Shown: piece after piece, positions 27,616-42,600 of the stretch
Layout of the letters: every line of letters starts with the position of its first letter
Position numbering within the stretch: the stretch's first letter is position 1
Assembly (NCBI GenBank): GCA_003599815.1
Contig: QZJZ01000043.1
Location: forward strand, 1-60,208
Direction of reading: 5' to 3'
Length of the DNA: 60,208 bases
Source: Candidatus Auribacter fodinae
GTDB taxonomy: Bacteria > Auribacterota > Auribacteria > Auribacterales > Auribacteraceae
The notes under the pieces: model-generated
Told to the model about the DNA's origin: nothing
Seen by the model: only the letters and a program-made list of their open reading frames with translations
The model's database searches: none
Program-made: the position numbers and the translations under genes

Positions 27616-30600
27616 TTACATGGACGATTTTAACGCTTCTTTCGCCGACTCGTTCAGTTTTACGCGTACTCGTTCATACTGTGTTTTCTGCTGTGCTATC
27701 TTAATAATGGTATCCTGCATTTCAGCTGACCTGAACTGGCTGATAACAGCCTGAATATCCTCAGATGCAGTTTGCTGTGCAAGAGCTTCTATCAGCCTGG
27801 TATACTCAGTATTAATATCCTGAATACCTTCTACACGCGCGTTCATCACATCAAATATGTAATTGACCAGAATATCTCTTACAGCATCACGCCGTTCAAT
27901 GCCATCCTGAGTGGTCAGGACAACTGACTCAATGTTTCTGTAAAGAATATCACGCATCAATTCAGTAGCGAAATCGACGTCAAATATGTCAACCACCTGC
28001 GCCTGAACCAGAGCTATGGCACGGCTCTGTGCCCGTGACTCATTCACAAAAGTGCGTAAGGCGTCTTTCAACTTACCGCTGATCTGCTCCCTGCTTGATG
28101 AGTCAAGGCTATCATAAAGAGTAATCAGCTTCTGTATGAACCATGCCTGGCGCACACCACCGTAATTGGTAATCGCACGAATATCATCGGTTATATCTGC
28201 TGACGGATTCTGCATAAGGTCTATCATATTCTTGGCATCCAGATACGCATCCAGTTCTCTGCCGAAGAAATCAGACCGTCTTTCAACAATTATACGTTGA
28301 GCAGTATCAACCAATACAGCCTTCTGAGGTGTAATTTCGTATTGTGACACAAACCGCTGATCCATCAACGATACAACCACGATCTGGTTATCCATTCTGG
28401 CTTCATAAGAACCATCACCAAGATAACGGATGACATCAAGCTTAACAGTCTGGTCAAGACCATTAACCGTACCCTGCAGTTCAACAGGCCTGTTGTTACG
28501 GAAAGCATCCTCAAAAATAGTGTGTCTCTGGTCAACGATCCGCTGTTCACCGCCGGTAAGAGCCGCCAGAGGCAACTCGTCCATGACATCAACATCGCGA
28601 ACTCCGGCAAGGACAGATTCTCTGCCAGGCACAGACTGAATATTAACCTGAGGTATATCAAATACCAACCGGACATTGGAACCCTGTATCTGCTGGTAGA
28701 ACTGTTCGGTTCTGACGGTATCTGTTGTGATCGATACGGTATACAGTTCACCGCGAATCTCAGCCATAAACTGACCGGGCTGTGTCTGCACTTCAGGGCG
28801 TATGATGACACCCTGAACTTCCAACGGTTCAACAGCCACATCGCTGATGTTAATTTGAATCGGCACAGTCAACTGTAAGTCAGCGGCACGGTTCAGAATA
28901 TGGGTGATGACTTCTCTGTTCATCAACTGCTGTACCGCCGCTGTACCTCTGAAGACATCCTGAACATGCTGTGCAAAGGCCGCGTTAATAGCGCTGGTAT
29001 CATATGAACCTATAACTCTCTCGTTATCAACCTCAAATTCCGCAACTATACCCAACGAAGCGTTCTGCAACGACGCAAACCGGGCTTTGCCGTTTTCCAC
29101 AGATACGTCTACGTTAAACCCATAAAGATTAATCAATGATTGCAGAGCAGACGAAATAACCGCGTCGTCACGTGACTCAATGGCTGACTGGAGTTGTGAG
29201 CTGTTTTCAATTACCTGCTGTAACAAAGGCACAATCATGTCAAAATGTACAACGGCATTGTTAGCAGATTCTTTGCGCGCTTTTTCGAGTTCGCGAACAA
29301 TTGCTACCTTGGTTTGGTAAGCACTAGTCTGAGTTATTCTGTCAAGGACCGCACCAGCAACAGCGTCTCTGCTCAATTCACCGATATCAATACGATGCTG
29401 AATATCGCTGATTATATCCTGTTTTTCTACAGCGCTGATATCATACTGAGCATCAAGTATGCTTGAAATAGTTCCGCTGAGGTCGCGCAGTTCCGATTCC
29501 TGACGGTCAAGTTCTGCAAGACGCTGTTCAATAGTGCTAATTTCCTCAACGACAGGTACGGTCTTCGTTTCAGCTTCCACCACTTTGCGCTGATATTCAA
29601 GGACATTCTGGATAGCGGACTGAGCGCCACTGCGGGCAAACTGCGGCAGTTCACTTTCTTTAATTGTCGCTTTAATACCTGCCAGCAATCCCGCCATATC
29701 CTTCGCCTGGTAAAGCGGAGCCTGTTCACTCATATTCAATTCATTGAAATCGTACTCGTTTCGGAATTCAATTTGAGGAGCTTTCACTTCAACAGAGGCG
29801 AGTTCAGTAAGCGTGACCTTTGCCGTAGACGGCAACGCAATAACACTGCCCAATTGTGCATATATATCTTTGGAAATGGAGCTTGCGTTAATCATATCAA
29901 GCAACTTTCCATTTTCGTTTTCCATCTGTGATTTCAGCCAGCTCATAGACCGTTCAAAACCTTGTGACAATGACTGCTGTACTGACTGAGGCGCATTGAA
30001 AGTGATCGTATCGCGAGCCGTCACCTGGCTGGTATATGATGTACGCAGTTGCTCAAATGTTTCACGCAGGACTTTTGCCTGATCGCGTGTTGCTTCATCC
30101 AAAGCGGCATTGCGAATTTGTTCATCAAGTTTCTGCATAATGTTTGTAAAGCTGTTGGTAACGATATAATCCTTGGTTCTGGTGATATTTTCAAGGAATG
30201 AGTTCTGAACTTCTGCATACTCGTTTCCTAAGAGCATATCAAGCATCTGGCCGGCAGACACAGTACCAGTACGGCCGAGCACATACACGTCATGAGTATT
30301 AAACTCTTTAACACCATCAACATCAAATCCACGATCACGTCCAAAGCCCTGCAGAGCGGTGGTCAATGTTGTTTGTGTATCAAGAACATCGACGAACTTA
30401 GTGTATCCAGCTGTCTTCATGTCAAGTCCGAATACGTCACCACTATGTGTAATGATAACGCTACTGCGTTCGGTCGGAGCTGTCTGCATAGCAAATTTAA
30501 CTTCTTTGTTCCACTGCTCCTGTGTCAATACAGCATCGCGAACATATTTGCCGTCTTCAAATTTAAAGCGTACCCATTCCTGATCAATGTGTATTATGAG

Positions 30601-33600
30601 GTCTCTCGGAGCGCCTTCTTCTTTAGCAATCTCATTCAGCCTATTGATAGCCTCAGTGTAATAATCTGAAGTATTGGTTGACTGAGAATGGAACACAAAC
30701 ACAGTATGCTCTTGTGTATTAGCTTTAAGCGCACTCTGCATTAACTGGTTCAACCCTCGTACGCCCTGAACAGGTGTCTGGCTGTCAAACTGAGCTTTAC
30801 CTCTGAATTCATCTCTATTGATCGCATCAAGAACTTCCTGAGTAGTAACGCCGAGTGTTTTGGCAACTTCAGCGGCACGTTCAGGAGTTATATATTTACC
30901 CCAGTATTTCATAATAGCCGATATAGATACTGAACGGTCAACCTGTATACCCAATGACCTGTGCATAGCTTCAACAAGACCGAGCGTGCCAGTCATAGTA
31001 ATAATGCCGCTCCTGTTTGATATAGCAGTCGCAAGGAATTCTTCATAACTGCCCTGTACGGAATCATCATTCAATTCAACTCTGGCGAGATCAGGAATAA
31101 GACCCTGCTGGCGCATACCGAACATCTGCTTAACACCTGCTTCATATGCCTCAGAGAACGTCCGGTTAGGATCAGCCTGTCCAAAGGTATATGGTACGAC
31201 TTTATCGCCATATACACCGTAGTGGACGCCATCAGCCTGATTTACAAACGAAGCAAATGAACTCAGGGCTTTGCGATGTTCAGCCATAACAGACTTTGTG
31301 GAATGCTCGAATTCAGCCATAAATTTCATTAAGTTTTCACTACGCTCAACATTGAGTTCTCCAGCAAAATTATTCAGGAACAGAGCATTGAAGTAATCTA
31401 CAAATACCGTATCAACCTGAGCGGTTTGTTTATCATTAACCGTTTTCTGTGATAATGTCAGAGCTTTAAGCCCCTCAACATAAGCGATACCCTTCATACC
31501 GGTATTTTCCTGATAGAACTTCACAGCACCCTGTTTAGCCGCCAACTGCATCATAAGGTCAAGACTGTTATGATCCAGAATCTCATTAGTAATTGTCAAA
31601 TCTTTCATGAATTTGCCATATGATGCTGTATCAACAGTGGTCTTTATATAATTCTGTATCTGAGTGACAATATAAGACGCATCATTATTCACAACACCTT
31701 CAACTGAACCAAGAATGTCATGCATGATGGCATTCTTGACTTCATCTTGGGTCATGTGCTTCCCTTCGCGAGCGGCAATAGCGGCCTGAATTTCAGCTAC
31801 CTGCGACATTGCTTCAGCAAGTTTGCCGGCATATAACAAGGCAACCAGTTTTTCCTGCTCAATGTCAATAAAGTTGCGGAGAGATTCGATCGACTGTACC
31901 TGTTCTTTAGTCAGTGACTTCTTCGCATCCCCACTCAGTATGTAACTCTGTCCGACAACGGTATGAATTTCGTCATTCACAATCTGAACATTCTTCGTTA
32001 TCAGGTCAAACGCTTCCTTGAAACGTTCTTCCTGTTCACGCTGACGAGTCAGGAAGCCGGGCACAGACATGGTCGTAAAGATAATATCTGCTTCACGCAT
32101 TTTCTGCAGCATATCAGCATCAATAGAGTTGTTATCCTCAACAACAACTACCTTCAAGCCCATTGTCTTATAAAGTTTTTCAGACTCCATAACCGCTTCA
32201 TTCAACTTGTTCAAATCTGAGAGGATAATCACGCCTTTTTCGTAACCATTAATTCTTCCTGCAATCGCCGCGGCATGCATCAGAACTGATGTTTTACCGC
32301 CGCCAGTAAGAATTTCATGTCCCTTAAGAGGATTACCAACGAATTCGAGTACCTTCTGTACTTGTCCCAGCATAAGCGGATACTCACGAGCTTCCTCAAA
32401 GTTAGACAATACTGCGTTCATAGCTTCAACAAGCGCCTGCACTTTTTCGTTCCGGGCACGGAATACATAGCCGCCCTTACCACTGGTATCCTTAACAATT
32501 TCTATATCACGCTTGAGTTCCTGTTCAACCTGAGCAGTATTGCGTGTATCGCGTTCTCCAAAGAGTTGATCAAGCTGCTGTTGTGCGAGTACGACATTGT
32601 CTTTAATGTTGGTAGATGTGGGCCGTACTGAAGCAAGCGATATTACTCTGTTCAGCGGAGTAAGAATATTCGCTATCAGGTTGTCAATCTGGCCGGCGCG
32701 TGTACCAATCAGGTCGGTCGGAGTAGCAAGGTCTTTAAGGCTTTCAGCATCAGACAACTGAGTAAAATATGCCTTCAGGTTCTGTTCAATATCCTCACGG
32801 AGTTTCAGGAGTTGCTGTAGTTCCGCGTTAAATGACCCGCCAACTTCAATGGCTTCATTGAGTATACGTTCATACGTACGGATAATATTTATAATGTTTA
32901 TACCGTTACGTGCAACAGCAGTCTGCAATGTATCGTTCAGTTTCTGCTGAATAAGGTTACGAACCTGAACCTGGTTCAGAGTAAACTCGGTGCCCATGAT
33001 GCGAGCCTGATTCTGCAATTGAGCATATTCATTAACCACTTTGGTAATCACACTTGACAGTACCTGCTGACCCGTACCCTGACCGAGATGAGCATCAATC
33101 TTCGACGCGAGCTCTTCCATCGTTTGTTTGCCAAGTCGCTGAGTTAATGTTTCAGTCAGGCGTCTGATAATTTCATTGGTATTAGAAGTTTCACCGTTCA
33201 GCCACTGGAGATCGAAATCCTGAATACCGGACAACTGATCGACAATAACCATGCCCAGTCCGTCACGTACATATGTATATAAACCGGTAGAACTGGTTGA
33301 TCCGATGCCGAGAATCGTCTCAATAGCTTTATTCATAGCCTGTGAGCGTTCAACCAATGTCGATTCGGGATTACCAAGAACCTGACGGCTTTGAATAAAC
33401 GGCTGTACCTGTTTAAGCAAGTTAGCTTTATTCATATCTATAAAAGCATGGAATGACTGGCTCAGGCTTGCTATCTCTGTGGCAAGCGATTCCATCTGAT
33501 TGCTCAGATCATTACGCTGTATAGGTGTCAAACTGCTGATGTTGTTATGCATGTTCGTCAACATCTCATAAACATTCTTCAAGCGTGCGATATGCTCAAC

Positions 33601-36600
33601 CTGAGCAACGGTTTCAAAGGTAGCATCCTGACTGGAAAGTTCGACCTTAATTTCCTGAGCTCTTGCCTGAGCCGCCTGCGCCAATGCAGTCGCTACGTCA
33701 GTAAACATATTATTAACACTCTTAAGTTGAGCTATAATCTGATCTCTGATAGCTTCAACAGAAGCGTATTGCTGGTCAAGAGTGCTCATATTCGCCAACT
33801 GACGGTTAATTGCATCAAGACGTATTTGCAGTTTAGCTGTGATTTCATTGACACCTCTTCCAATCACATCAATATCCGCACTGGAGAAACTTTCAATCTC
33901 ATACTGTCCGGTTGCCGCAACTTTATAGCTCTCAAGTGTAGATCTGAGTTGTACGACAGCGCTGTTGATTTCAGCATCAACACGGTTGTTATACCCTGTG
34001 CTGAGTATTGTGTGCGTTGAAAGCTGAGCAACGTTGTTTTCCAATTCCAGTCTAATATTCACATCATTACTCTTAAGCAGATTCAGTTGAGCCTCTAAAG
34101 ATTGTACCTGTTGAGTTAATTGTGTTCTCTGCTGTTCAAGTACCTTTACCTCATTGGTTAATGCCATAATTGCCGCGTCAACGGATGCAGAACGGGATTT
34201 AAGCTGTAATCCTTCTATCTGCATTGTATAGACTTCGATGGATCTTTCTATCTCATTCAGATCTGTTTGCAGTTTACCAATCTGTACTTCGGTTGAAGCG
34301 ATATCCTCCCTGACTTTACCCCATGCTTTCTTGATGCGATCATTGATTTCTATCGCAAGGTTCACGTAAAGTTCAGCCGCCGCTTCGCCTGCCAATTCCG
34401 CGTCTTTCAGCAACTGGCTGAATACCGTGTTAGCCTGAGCAATAACAAGGGCCAACTGAGTTGTATCCTTGGTTTCCAACTGTAGCAACAACTGAGCATA
34501 TGGCGATTGTACGCGCTCAATGCGGGCAAGATCTATAACCGTATTGTTAACACGTGTCTCTATGGTAATATCCGCTATCTGCGCATCCGTAGTAAAATTG
34601 TTCAACTGGGCAACAATCAGTTCAAACTGATCAAGAGCAACTCCCTGCGCAACATCAACATTGACAACTAACTTACCGTTCTGGAGTGTCACATGCAGTG
34701 CGGAAACGTCAACCAATCCGGCAAGCTGTGTTTTTAGCTCATTAAACAGGTTGGTGATTTCCTGTGCCCTGTTCACCTGTTCAGTCACTTTTACTTCCTG
34801 ACCATGACGTCCAAGTATCAGGTCACCAAAATTGGCGTTGCCCATCATTTGTTCAACCATCAGATCAATCAAGACACTCTGTAGTTCCGTGTTACCCTGC
34901 TGATTCGCCAATTCAAGCAACTGTCCAATACCTGAAGCCATCGCAACGTTAATCTGAGCAGGTGTGAAATTCTGAATATTCTGCTGTCCAGCGCTTCTTG
35001 CTATCTCACGTAATGTTGTTTCCAGCATTTCACGAGCAATAACCTGATTCAATTGACCCATCTGAGCCAATTCGTTCACAACATTCGTAAATGCCCTCAA
35101 TCCATTGCGCAAATCCTCAACGGATACGTTCATCTGTCGTGCCAGTTCCAGTTCGCTGGTCGCGAGAACAGTCGCCATATCCTGCTGTCCTATAAATTCC
35201 GGTATAGCGGCCAGTTCCGGTGTCGCCAGCAATTCTGCGATATTAATATTGGTCAGACGCGTGATTGTTTCAACATCAATTGCCCTGCGGACTTCAGTAC
35301 CGGCTGGCCGGAATGGTGACGTAATAGAATCCCGTCCATAAATTTCTTCCAAAGTAAGAGTTGCAGGTGTCGCCGGCGTCGGCGTTGGAGTCGGAGTAGG
35401 CTGTGTCTGTTGTGTGGTGATTCTGGAAATGTTTGACCGCCAGAATTCGCTTACCCGAGTTGTAACACTCAAATCATATGAATAATCACGCAGGTTACGC
35501 AATTGATCCATAGTACTCTGGTTTACATACAACATATCGGTTGTCGATGCCAGCCCTGCTTCAATTTCACGAATAATCGAATTTGCTATCTGCCGTTCTA
35601 TTTTGGCAAGTAAATCTATAGACTGCTGACCGGTTAACCGGGTATTGAAATTAGCTACTGTTGCATGCAATCCATTCAGTTCCAGACGCAATGCCTGAAT
35701 TTGAGCCATATTTGCATCAACATTGCCGTACAATCCATTCAGTTCTGCTTCTATTGAGCTCTGAATCATATCCATGACTGTGTATATGAGACTATTATTG
35801 GTTACATTCTGCAGGTTGTTAAGTAAGAGCAGTCTGCTTTGCAGCGATATCTGAGCATTGTCAACCGTGCTGATCAGAACAGAATTAATAACAGATATTT
35901 CATTCTGTAACCGTGCTAAAGTTTCCTGTAACGATGCCGCGATTTGCGTTGAGAAAGCGCCTGAATTGATTTGCTGCTGCAAAGCCTGTATGCTCTGAAC
36001 CGCTTCGGTATAAGCAGAAAGAGCATCCGTCCTTTGGTTAGTACGCAACGCCTGAATAATCACATCAATGTTGTTCTGTGCAGTTGAAGCCGCCGTCGGA
36101 GCGCTGAACTGCTGAACTTGGAACTGTCCCTGAACCTGAGTAATAATTGATATTTCCTGAGTCGTTGCTATTGTAACTGTCGTACCTACGATATTAATGT
36201 CTTTCACCTGACCGTTAACAATACCAATTACCTCACCATTCTGATTAATAATCGTGGTCTTCTCTACTGTACCGTCAATTTCACGAACTAGGCGTAAACC
36301 GTTTTCTAACTGATAATATTTAACGTTATATCCGTTTACGGAAATATCGGTGGTAATAACACCGGAAATTATATCGACATTCGTTGTTGATGTAATTCCG
36401 TAGAGGTTCAGATCCTGACTGTTCCTGACGCTAAGCTGTTCGAGCCGTCCATTATTGATGTCATACAACGTATTCTGAATAGTTTCATTTCTATTCTGAA
36501 CAAGAATCTGGTTCTCATTCACTTTCTTCACGAATACCTGCTGATTTACCAGAGAGCTCAACTGATCCACGTTCGTAGCGACAAGCCTGCCTGCCTGATC

Positions 36601-39600
36601 GACCTCAACATACGCCATCTGGCCATTAACCATATAGTTGAGCGCGATTTTCGTTGTCAGTTCCTGTGCCGCAATGCTAGTCACCTGACCATTCTGCTGT
36701 ATTTCGTACTGATGTAACTGCCTGTTATAAATAGTATTATCAAGGACAGTACCCGGTGCGCTGACGATAATAACGCCCTGTGGATTAACGTTGTATTGCA
36801 CCTGAATGTTCTGTACTTGATTATTGATCAGCACCTGAATTACACCAGTATTGATAATTCCCACCATCTCACCATTCAGGTTACGCACATTTCCAAGGTT
36901 ATCAATAAAGAACCTGAGTTGCCCACCGGCATCATATGCGTTCTGGTGAGAATCCACAAAATACGTCACATTGTTGTATGTTACGGTTTGCAGTATCTGA
37001 GCTGTCTGCGCAGAGGTGCCAACGTTGATATTAGTTAAAGTTCCATTAATATTCAGTTGAGCAATACCGTTCTGAATATTTACATTCTGATAAACCCTAC
37101 CATTGTAAAATAAGGTAGTGTTCGCGACTGTATCTAATATCTGAACATTCTGTAAGGCGCTGAACTGTTCCCCAACCCTAACACCGGCAATCGATGAATC
37201 AACGACAACACCATTGACGTCGATAGTCACTGTTCCGACAAGACCGTCGTATTGTACAACTTTTGTGGTTGCGATACGTCCGACGACACTATCATTAAAC
37301 CTCACGTACCCGTTGGAATCGACTTCCATACCTACCTGGAAACCATATTTATTCTCATTAATAATCAACCTGCCATTATTGTTAATAACAGCAATGCTAC
37401 CGTGCGCTCCTGTCTGAATATTAGTAACTTCAACTGCAGCAGCAGGCTGAATATTAGTTTCTGATGTCAGGTACTGAAGTGAGACAGTGTTAGTATTTGT
37501 GTCATATACACGAACTGCCGCTACTGTCCTGTACACATTATTAATAATAACAGGAACAGTCTCGACAACACGAGCAAACTGGCCGGGCTGTACTTCAATA
37601 CCGTTAAATAGCTGATTGTTGAGTGTCAACGCGCCCAATGTAGTGCCCAGTTGAATACCCGTCAATGTAGTAGCGATAACAAGCCCATTCTGAACAGTGA
37701 CAGTACCAACTACACCATTCAACTCAAGTTTAACTGTCTGTAACTGGTTCAAACCAGAAGTATTAAATTGCTGGCCAATAAGTGACTGAACGTTAAAGCC
37801 GTCAATCAAACTTCCTTGTATAATGCCATTAAGGTCGACATATACGATACCCGGAACGCCTGCGACATTTGAAACGGCCTGAGGAATAACTACTTGTTGA
37901 GCAATAGTACTATATGCCTGTCCGTTGTACGTCGTTACCGCAACACCAGTTGACTCTACATGAGCAGAAATGACCTCATTCAGGTTATTCAGCTGTGCAA
38001 TGATAACATCCGTGCCCTCAACTATCCGTACGGTACGCACAACATCCGCATTGGTGAAATTAGCATCATAACGGATACCGGTTGCGGTATCGAGTATCGA
38101 CAATTGTTCGTTACTTAAGACATTGATAGCCAAATTATTAAACGATACACTACCCAATTCAAACTGATTAATATTAAACGATCCGTCAGTCTGCTGTTGA
38201 GCGGTATATACAGTAACAACATTATTAATATTCGACGCTACAGTGCGCCCGCTCGCGACATCAACTTTAAATTGATTGCCATTGACCGTCAGGACGTTAT
38301 TACTACTATTGAAGTTGATCTGTAAGTTCTGGAGGTCAACAACTACACCTGTTAAGCCCGGTAAACCAACAAGCTGTCCATTCTGATCGATTTGCAAATC
38401 TATCTTAACTCTTTCGGAGGTAAACAATTCAACTCTGGACAATACATTAGTGCCTTCGCCTTCATATACGCTGCGGATATAGCCGCCTTCGATGCCGCTG
38501 ATCGCCTGAACAACAACTGTTTCACGACTGAGAACCGCATTCGTTTCTGTTGAGCGCTTTACGACGTCAAACATTGACGGATTATTTGTGTTCTGGCGTA
38601 CTTCGACGAGAACATTAATATTCTCCTGATGTACAAACGTCAATACGCCGTTATCAAACCGTATTGTACTGGAATCGATTCTGCCTCCGTCAAACTGTCC
38701 AATTTCCCTGCCTGTAAGAGTATCCACAATACGAATCTGATAGAGATTATCCGCTATTTTCTGTTGCGTAATAATAAGTTCTGTTCCGGCAACGGATATC
38801 TCTTCCACACTAATTTGAGTATTTGCCTGATCTACGCGGTTAACAGTGCGTATATCAACATCAGCTGTACCGATGATAGCCACATCACTGGTTGTAAAGA
38901 GCTCACGGTATCTGCTCTGGAAATCAGCCTGACTCATTAAATCGAGAATCGCGCGGTAGAAATGGAATTTAATGTCAGCGCGGTGCTGACCAATCAAAGC
39001 ACGCTTAATTTTGCTTGAGTTGATATCATTGTTCATCTGATTATCGCTGTACCATTCGTCGATAATCTGCTGTGAAACAACCATGATGTCCATTATATCC
39101 GCTACATCAAGCTGTTGTAAGTTCACATTGGCATTCATCTGAGCAAGCAGACTTCCAAAATATTTCTCCACCATTTCCTGAACTTTAACAGCCTGATTTG
39201 CAGTTATTCTCGCGTCAGCAATCTGAAATACCTGTGATAATGCAAGCCCGTTACGTTTCGCGATTGCTTTCAATGACTCTACAGAAACATAACCATTTGT
39301 TTCGCGTGCAATATTGATATCTTCAGCGGCTGATCGTTCAGGTGTACCTTCCGCAAAATGCTCCGCGATAATATGCGTATGGTCTTTGCCAAGAATATTG
39401 CCAATAGTTTCGCTAATGTTCTGCGTCACATTATTTACTGTGGAAGTATTGGTAATAGTCAGCATACCATTAGTGCCCAGACCAATTTTAAAGCTGAAGT
39501 TCTGAACGCTAAACGCTTTTGTTTCACCAATCTTCAATGTTGATATCTGGCCCGTGGCATTGCGTATTATTTGCAACTGCGTGCCGACAACAGACAAGTT

Positions 39601-42600
39601 ATATGATTCACCATTGATATTAAGTGAGTACTGAGATCCATCAGTTGAGAGTTCTTCCAGACGTGCGGTAAAATCCTGAGTTACCCCACCGGTCGTTGTT
39701 ACAGAACCAAGATTTGTCAGGTCAACACCAGCTCTCATCTGCGGCTTAAACAGGTCATTCAACGATAACTGCGATGGATTGATGCCAAAATTATTCACAA
39801 GATTATCGACGACCTGATTGAAATTCTGACCCAAATGCCGTACATTGCCGAACGCAAATATACCAGCATAAATAAACGCCTGATTGTAATGCTGCTGGAA
39901 TATATCGCTATTTTCATTCGCCGCGGCTTGGGCATCAGTGAAATACTGGTTAAATTGATTAAACAACTGCTGCATCTGGGTTTGATTCGTAACATTAACT
40001 GCAGACGCACCATTCTGAACTGATATCGCTCCAGTAGCCGCGTTAAAGTTCAACTGTACGCCCTCAACCTCAACGGTATTGGTTCCACGAATAACCTCAA
40101 CGCCTTTATTGCCTAGATTATCACGGGTAAACACAACCATTTCACTGCCAACTATTTCAACAATATAGTTGGACGGTGTTGCTGTTTGCGGATTAATTGA
40201 GAATTTGAGGTTGTTTGACTGGTAATTATGTTGGAAATCAACATTCTTAACACCGCCGCCGACAACTTCAACTTCCTGTGACACAGGCGTCAGTACAGAT
40301 ACTACACCATCAGTTGTACCATTCGACTGCTCATTCTTGACCCAATCCATAAACTGTTTGTTGGCAAGGATGTTAATAGTGCTCTGTTTGATATCTTCAA
40401 CTGTTGCGACATTTCCGCCGCTACCATCTTGTTTTGTGTTGATAATATTCTGGAGATTTGCATAAATATTATTCAGTACAGGGTTATTACCGATTTGTGA
40501 TTTCACAACATCAACAGCCAGCTCACCAACCACGCCAATATTTTGCGGAGTCGCAACACCTGCTGTAGCTACGGATAACTGGCCGCTAACATTGTTGAGA
40601 TTAAAGGTAAAGGTATCAACCGTGACCGTATCCAGTCCCTGTCCGACCTGTACTCTTTGTCCCTGAGCATTGATTTCAAAAACAGTAATACCCCTTGTAC
40701 GAGAAACATCAAGCACAAGAGTTTTTGGTGTAGTAACACCATTTACTGTCGTTTGAACTGTGACCTGAATCGTATTGTTATTCAATGCGCCAATGTTTAA
40801 TGTTCGCGTTTCGTTAACCGAGACATCAAACTGCACGGTCGACTGTTGAACATCTGTCTTGATTTCATTAAACAAGTCGGTGAAGCTCATCTCAGAAACT
40901 GACTCTAGACCTAGCTGATTGCCGATAGCCAGAGCATTGGAAATATTCGCAAAAATATCTTGCCGCTGACGACGGTTCACATTCTCTAAAGATTGTGCGA
41001 CAGAATCAACACCCTGCAATACGGCAACCAGATGTGTAAACTGGACACCGGTATTAGCCGCAACATCCATGATCTGAGAAACAGATATCTGCGCCGTTGG
41101 TATACCCTGATCAAGAGCCTGACGTATTAACTGATCACGAGCGGATGCAATTGCATATGCGTTATTAATGCTAATTGGAGTTTCAACACCGCTTAATGAC
41201 AGTTGATGAGTAACATCCTGAACCACGTTAGATGTCGGTATATTCAGAGCGCCCAGATCAGCGAATGCACTATTCTGGAAAGAACTGAATAAATTCAGGT
41301 TATTGTTAATGAAATTGTTCACATTCACCTGAAGCTGAGAAGCAGGAAGGTTCAGGTCAATGTTAAGTCCATTCGTTGTGTTAATCTGCTCGATTTTTGC
41401 AAATGTCTGGTTAATGGCTGTGGTTAACGCCGCAGGCAGACTAGCGCCGCGCAGTGTGTTTATCATAACCGCAGAACTGGTCACCAGAGTATTCAGCTGG
41501 CTTCTCTGAATTTGTGTCAGGTTCGGCGCCGTCAACAGTGTTGACATCTGATCAATATGCGCAGAAAGCGTAGTATTGAGAGACTGGATATTCTCTGTAC
41601 TTAAGTTTGCCACATGCTGTGCGGCGGTTGAATAGAACTGTGTTAATGACGATACCGCAGGAGTCATGTTGTCTGCCTTGATATTCGTCATTAAAGTCTG
41701 TACTGTCGGAGCCTGAACCACATTATTGATTATAGATACAACCTGCTGGCTAGCCGGAGCGGATAATGTCATATTTTGTGTTGCACGTAACAATGTCGAG
41801 GCCATCTGGATATTGGCAGTGTTGCTATAAGAGTTCACACCCAGATTCGTAGCAACATTGTCAATCAGCTTCGTAGCGAATTCCTGAGTTGAGGCAACAT
41901 TTGCCGCCGCGCCCATATTTGCCAGAACATCAACAAGGTAGGTACGGTTGTTATTATTAACCGCTGATGCATTTGAAACAACATTGTTGACAATGTTCTG
42001 TACTGCAGTATTTACCGCCGCAAAATTATTGTTCACAATATTATTGCCGCTGATTGTGAGTCCCTGCGTACGCAGTGTATTCAACGTTGGCAACATACGG
42101 CTGAATGCCTGCAAATTAGTGGTATTCATCTGCGTAGGCTGACTGAAATTATTGGAAGCAACAAAAGTGCTGATATTACCGAGAACAGAGTTTACATTCT
42201 GAGTAATATTCGCAAACGATGGCGCCGCCTTAATCGCAGATCCAAGATTTGATGCCAATGCATTATTTAACGAATTCAGTATATTGCTATTTAAGTTAAG
42301 ATCACTGAAGGACTGCACTGATGCCGGATTATTGAATAAGTTGGATGTCAATGTTGTTGCATGACTCTGTATTGCAGTCTGAGTCGCCGCGTTTAGTGTA
42401 CTGAATGCACCAGCGTTTGACAGGTTACTCACGCCGTTCAGGAATGACGATGCCGCAGTTTTGTGATCAAGACTCATATTCGTATTAGTAAGGAACTGGT
42501 TTGGACTCGCGCCGGTAAATTGCGTATTCACCATACTCGCAAATGATTGAGCCACATTTGTACCATTTACATTAGTAATGTTAGCAATAATTCCAGTTTG

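Noticed and set aside
35365..35405. The Pro-Thr run as a simple DNA microsatellite outside coding sequence
   Set aside because: It is in the frame of giant 2 with varied codons, as expected for a protein linker.
38629..38643. MYKRQ in an antisense frame, which resembles translated Nextera adapter contamination
   Set aside because: The bases read atgtacaaacgtcaa, not the adapter sequence, so the match is chance.
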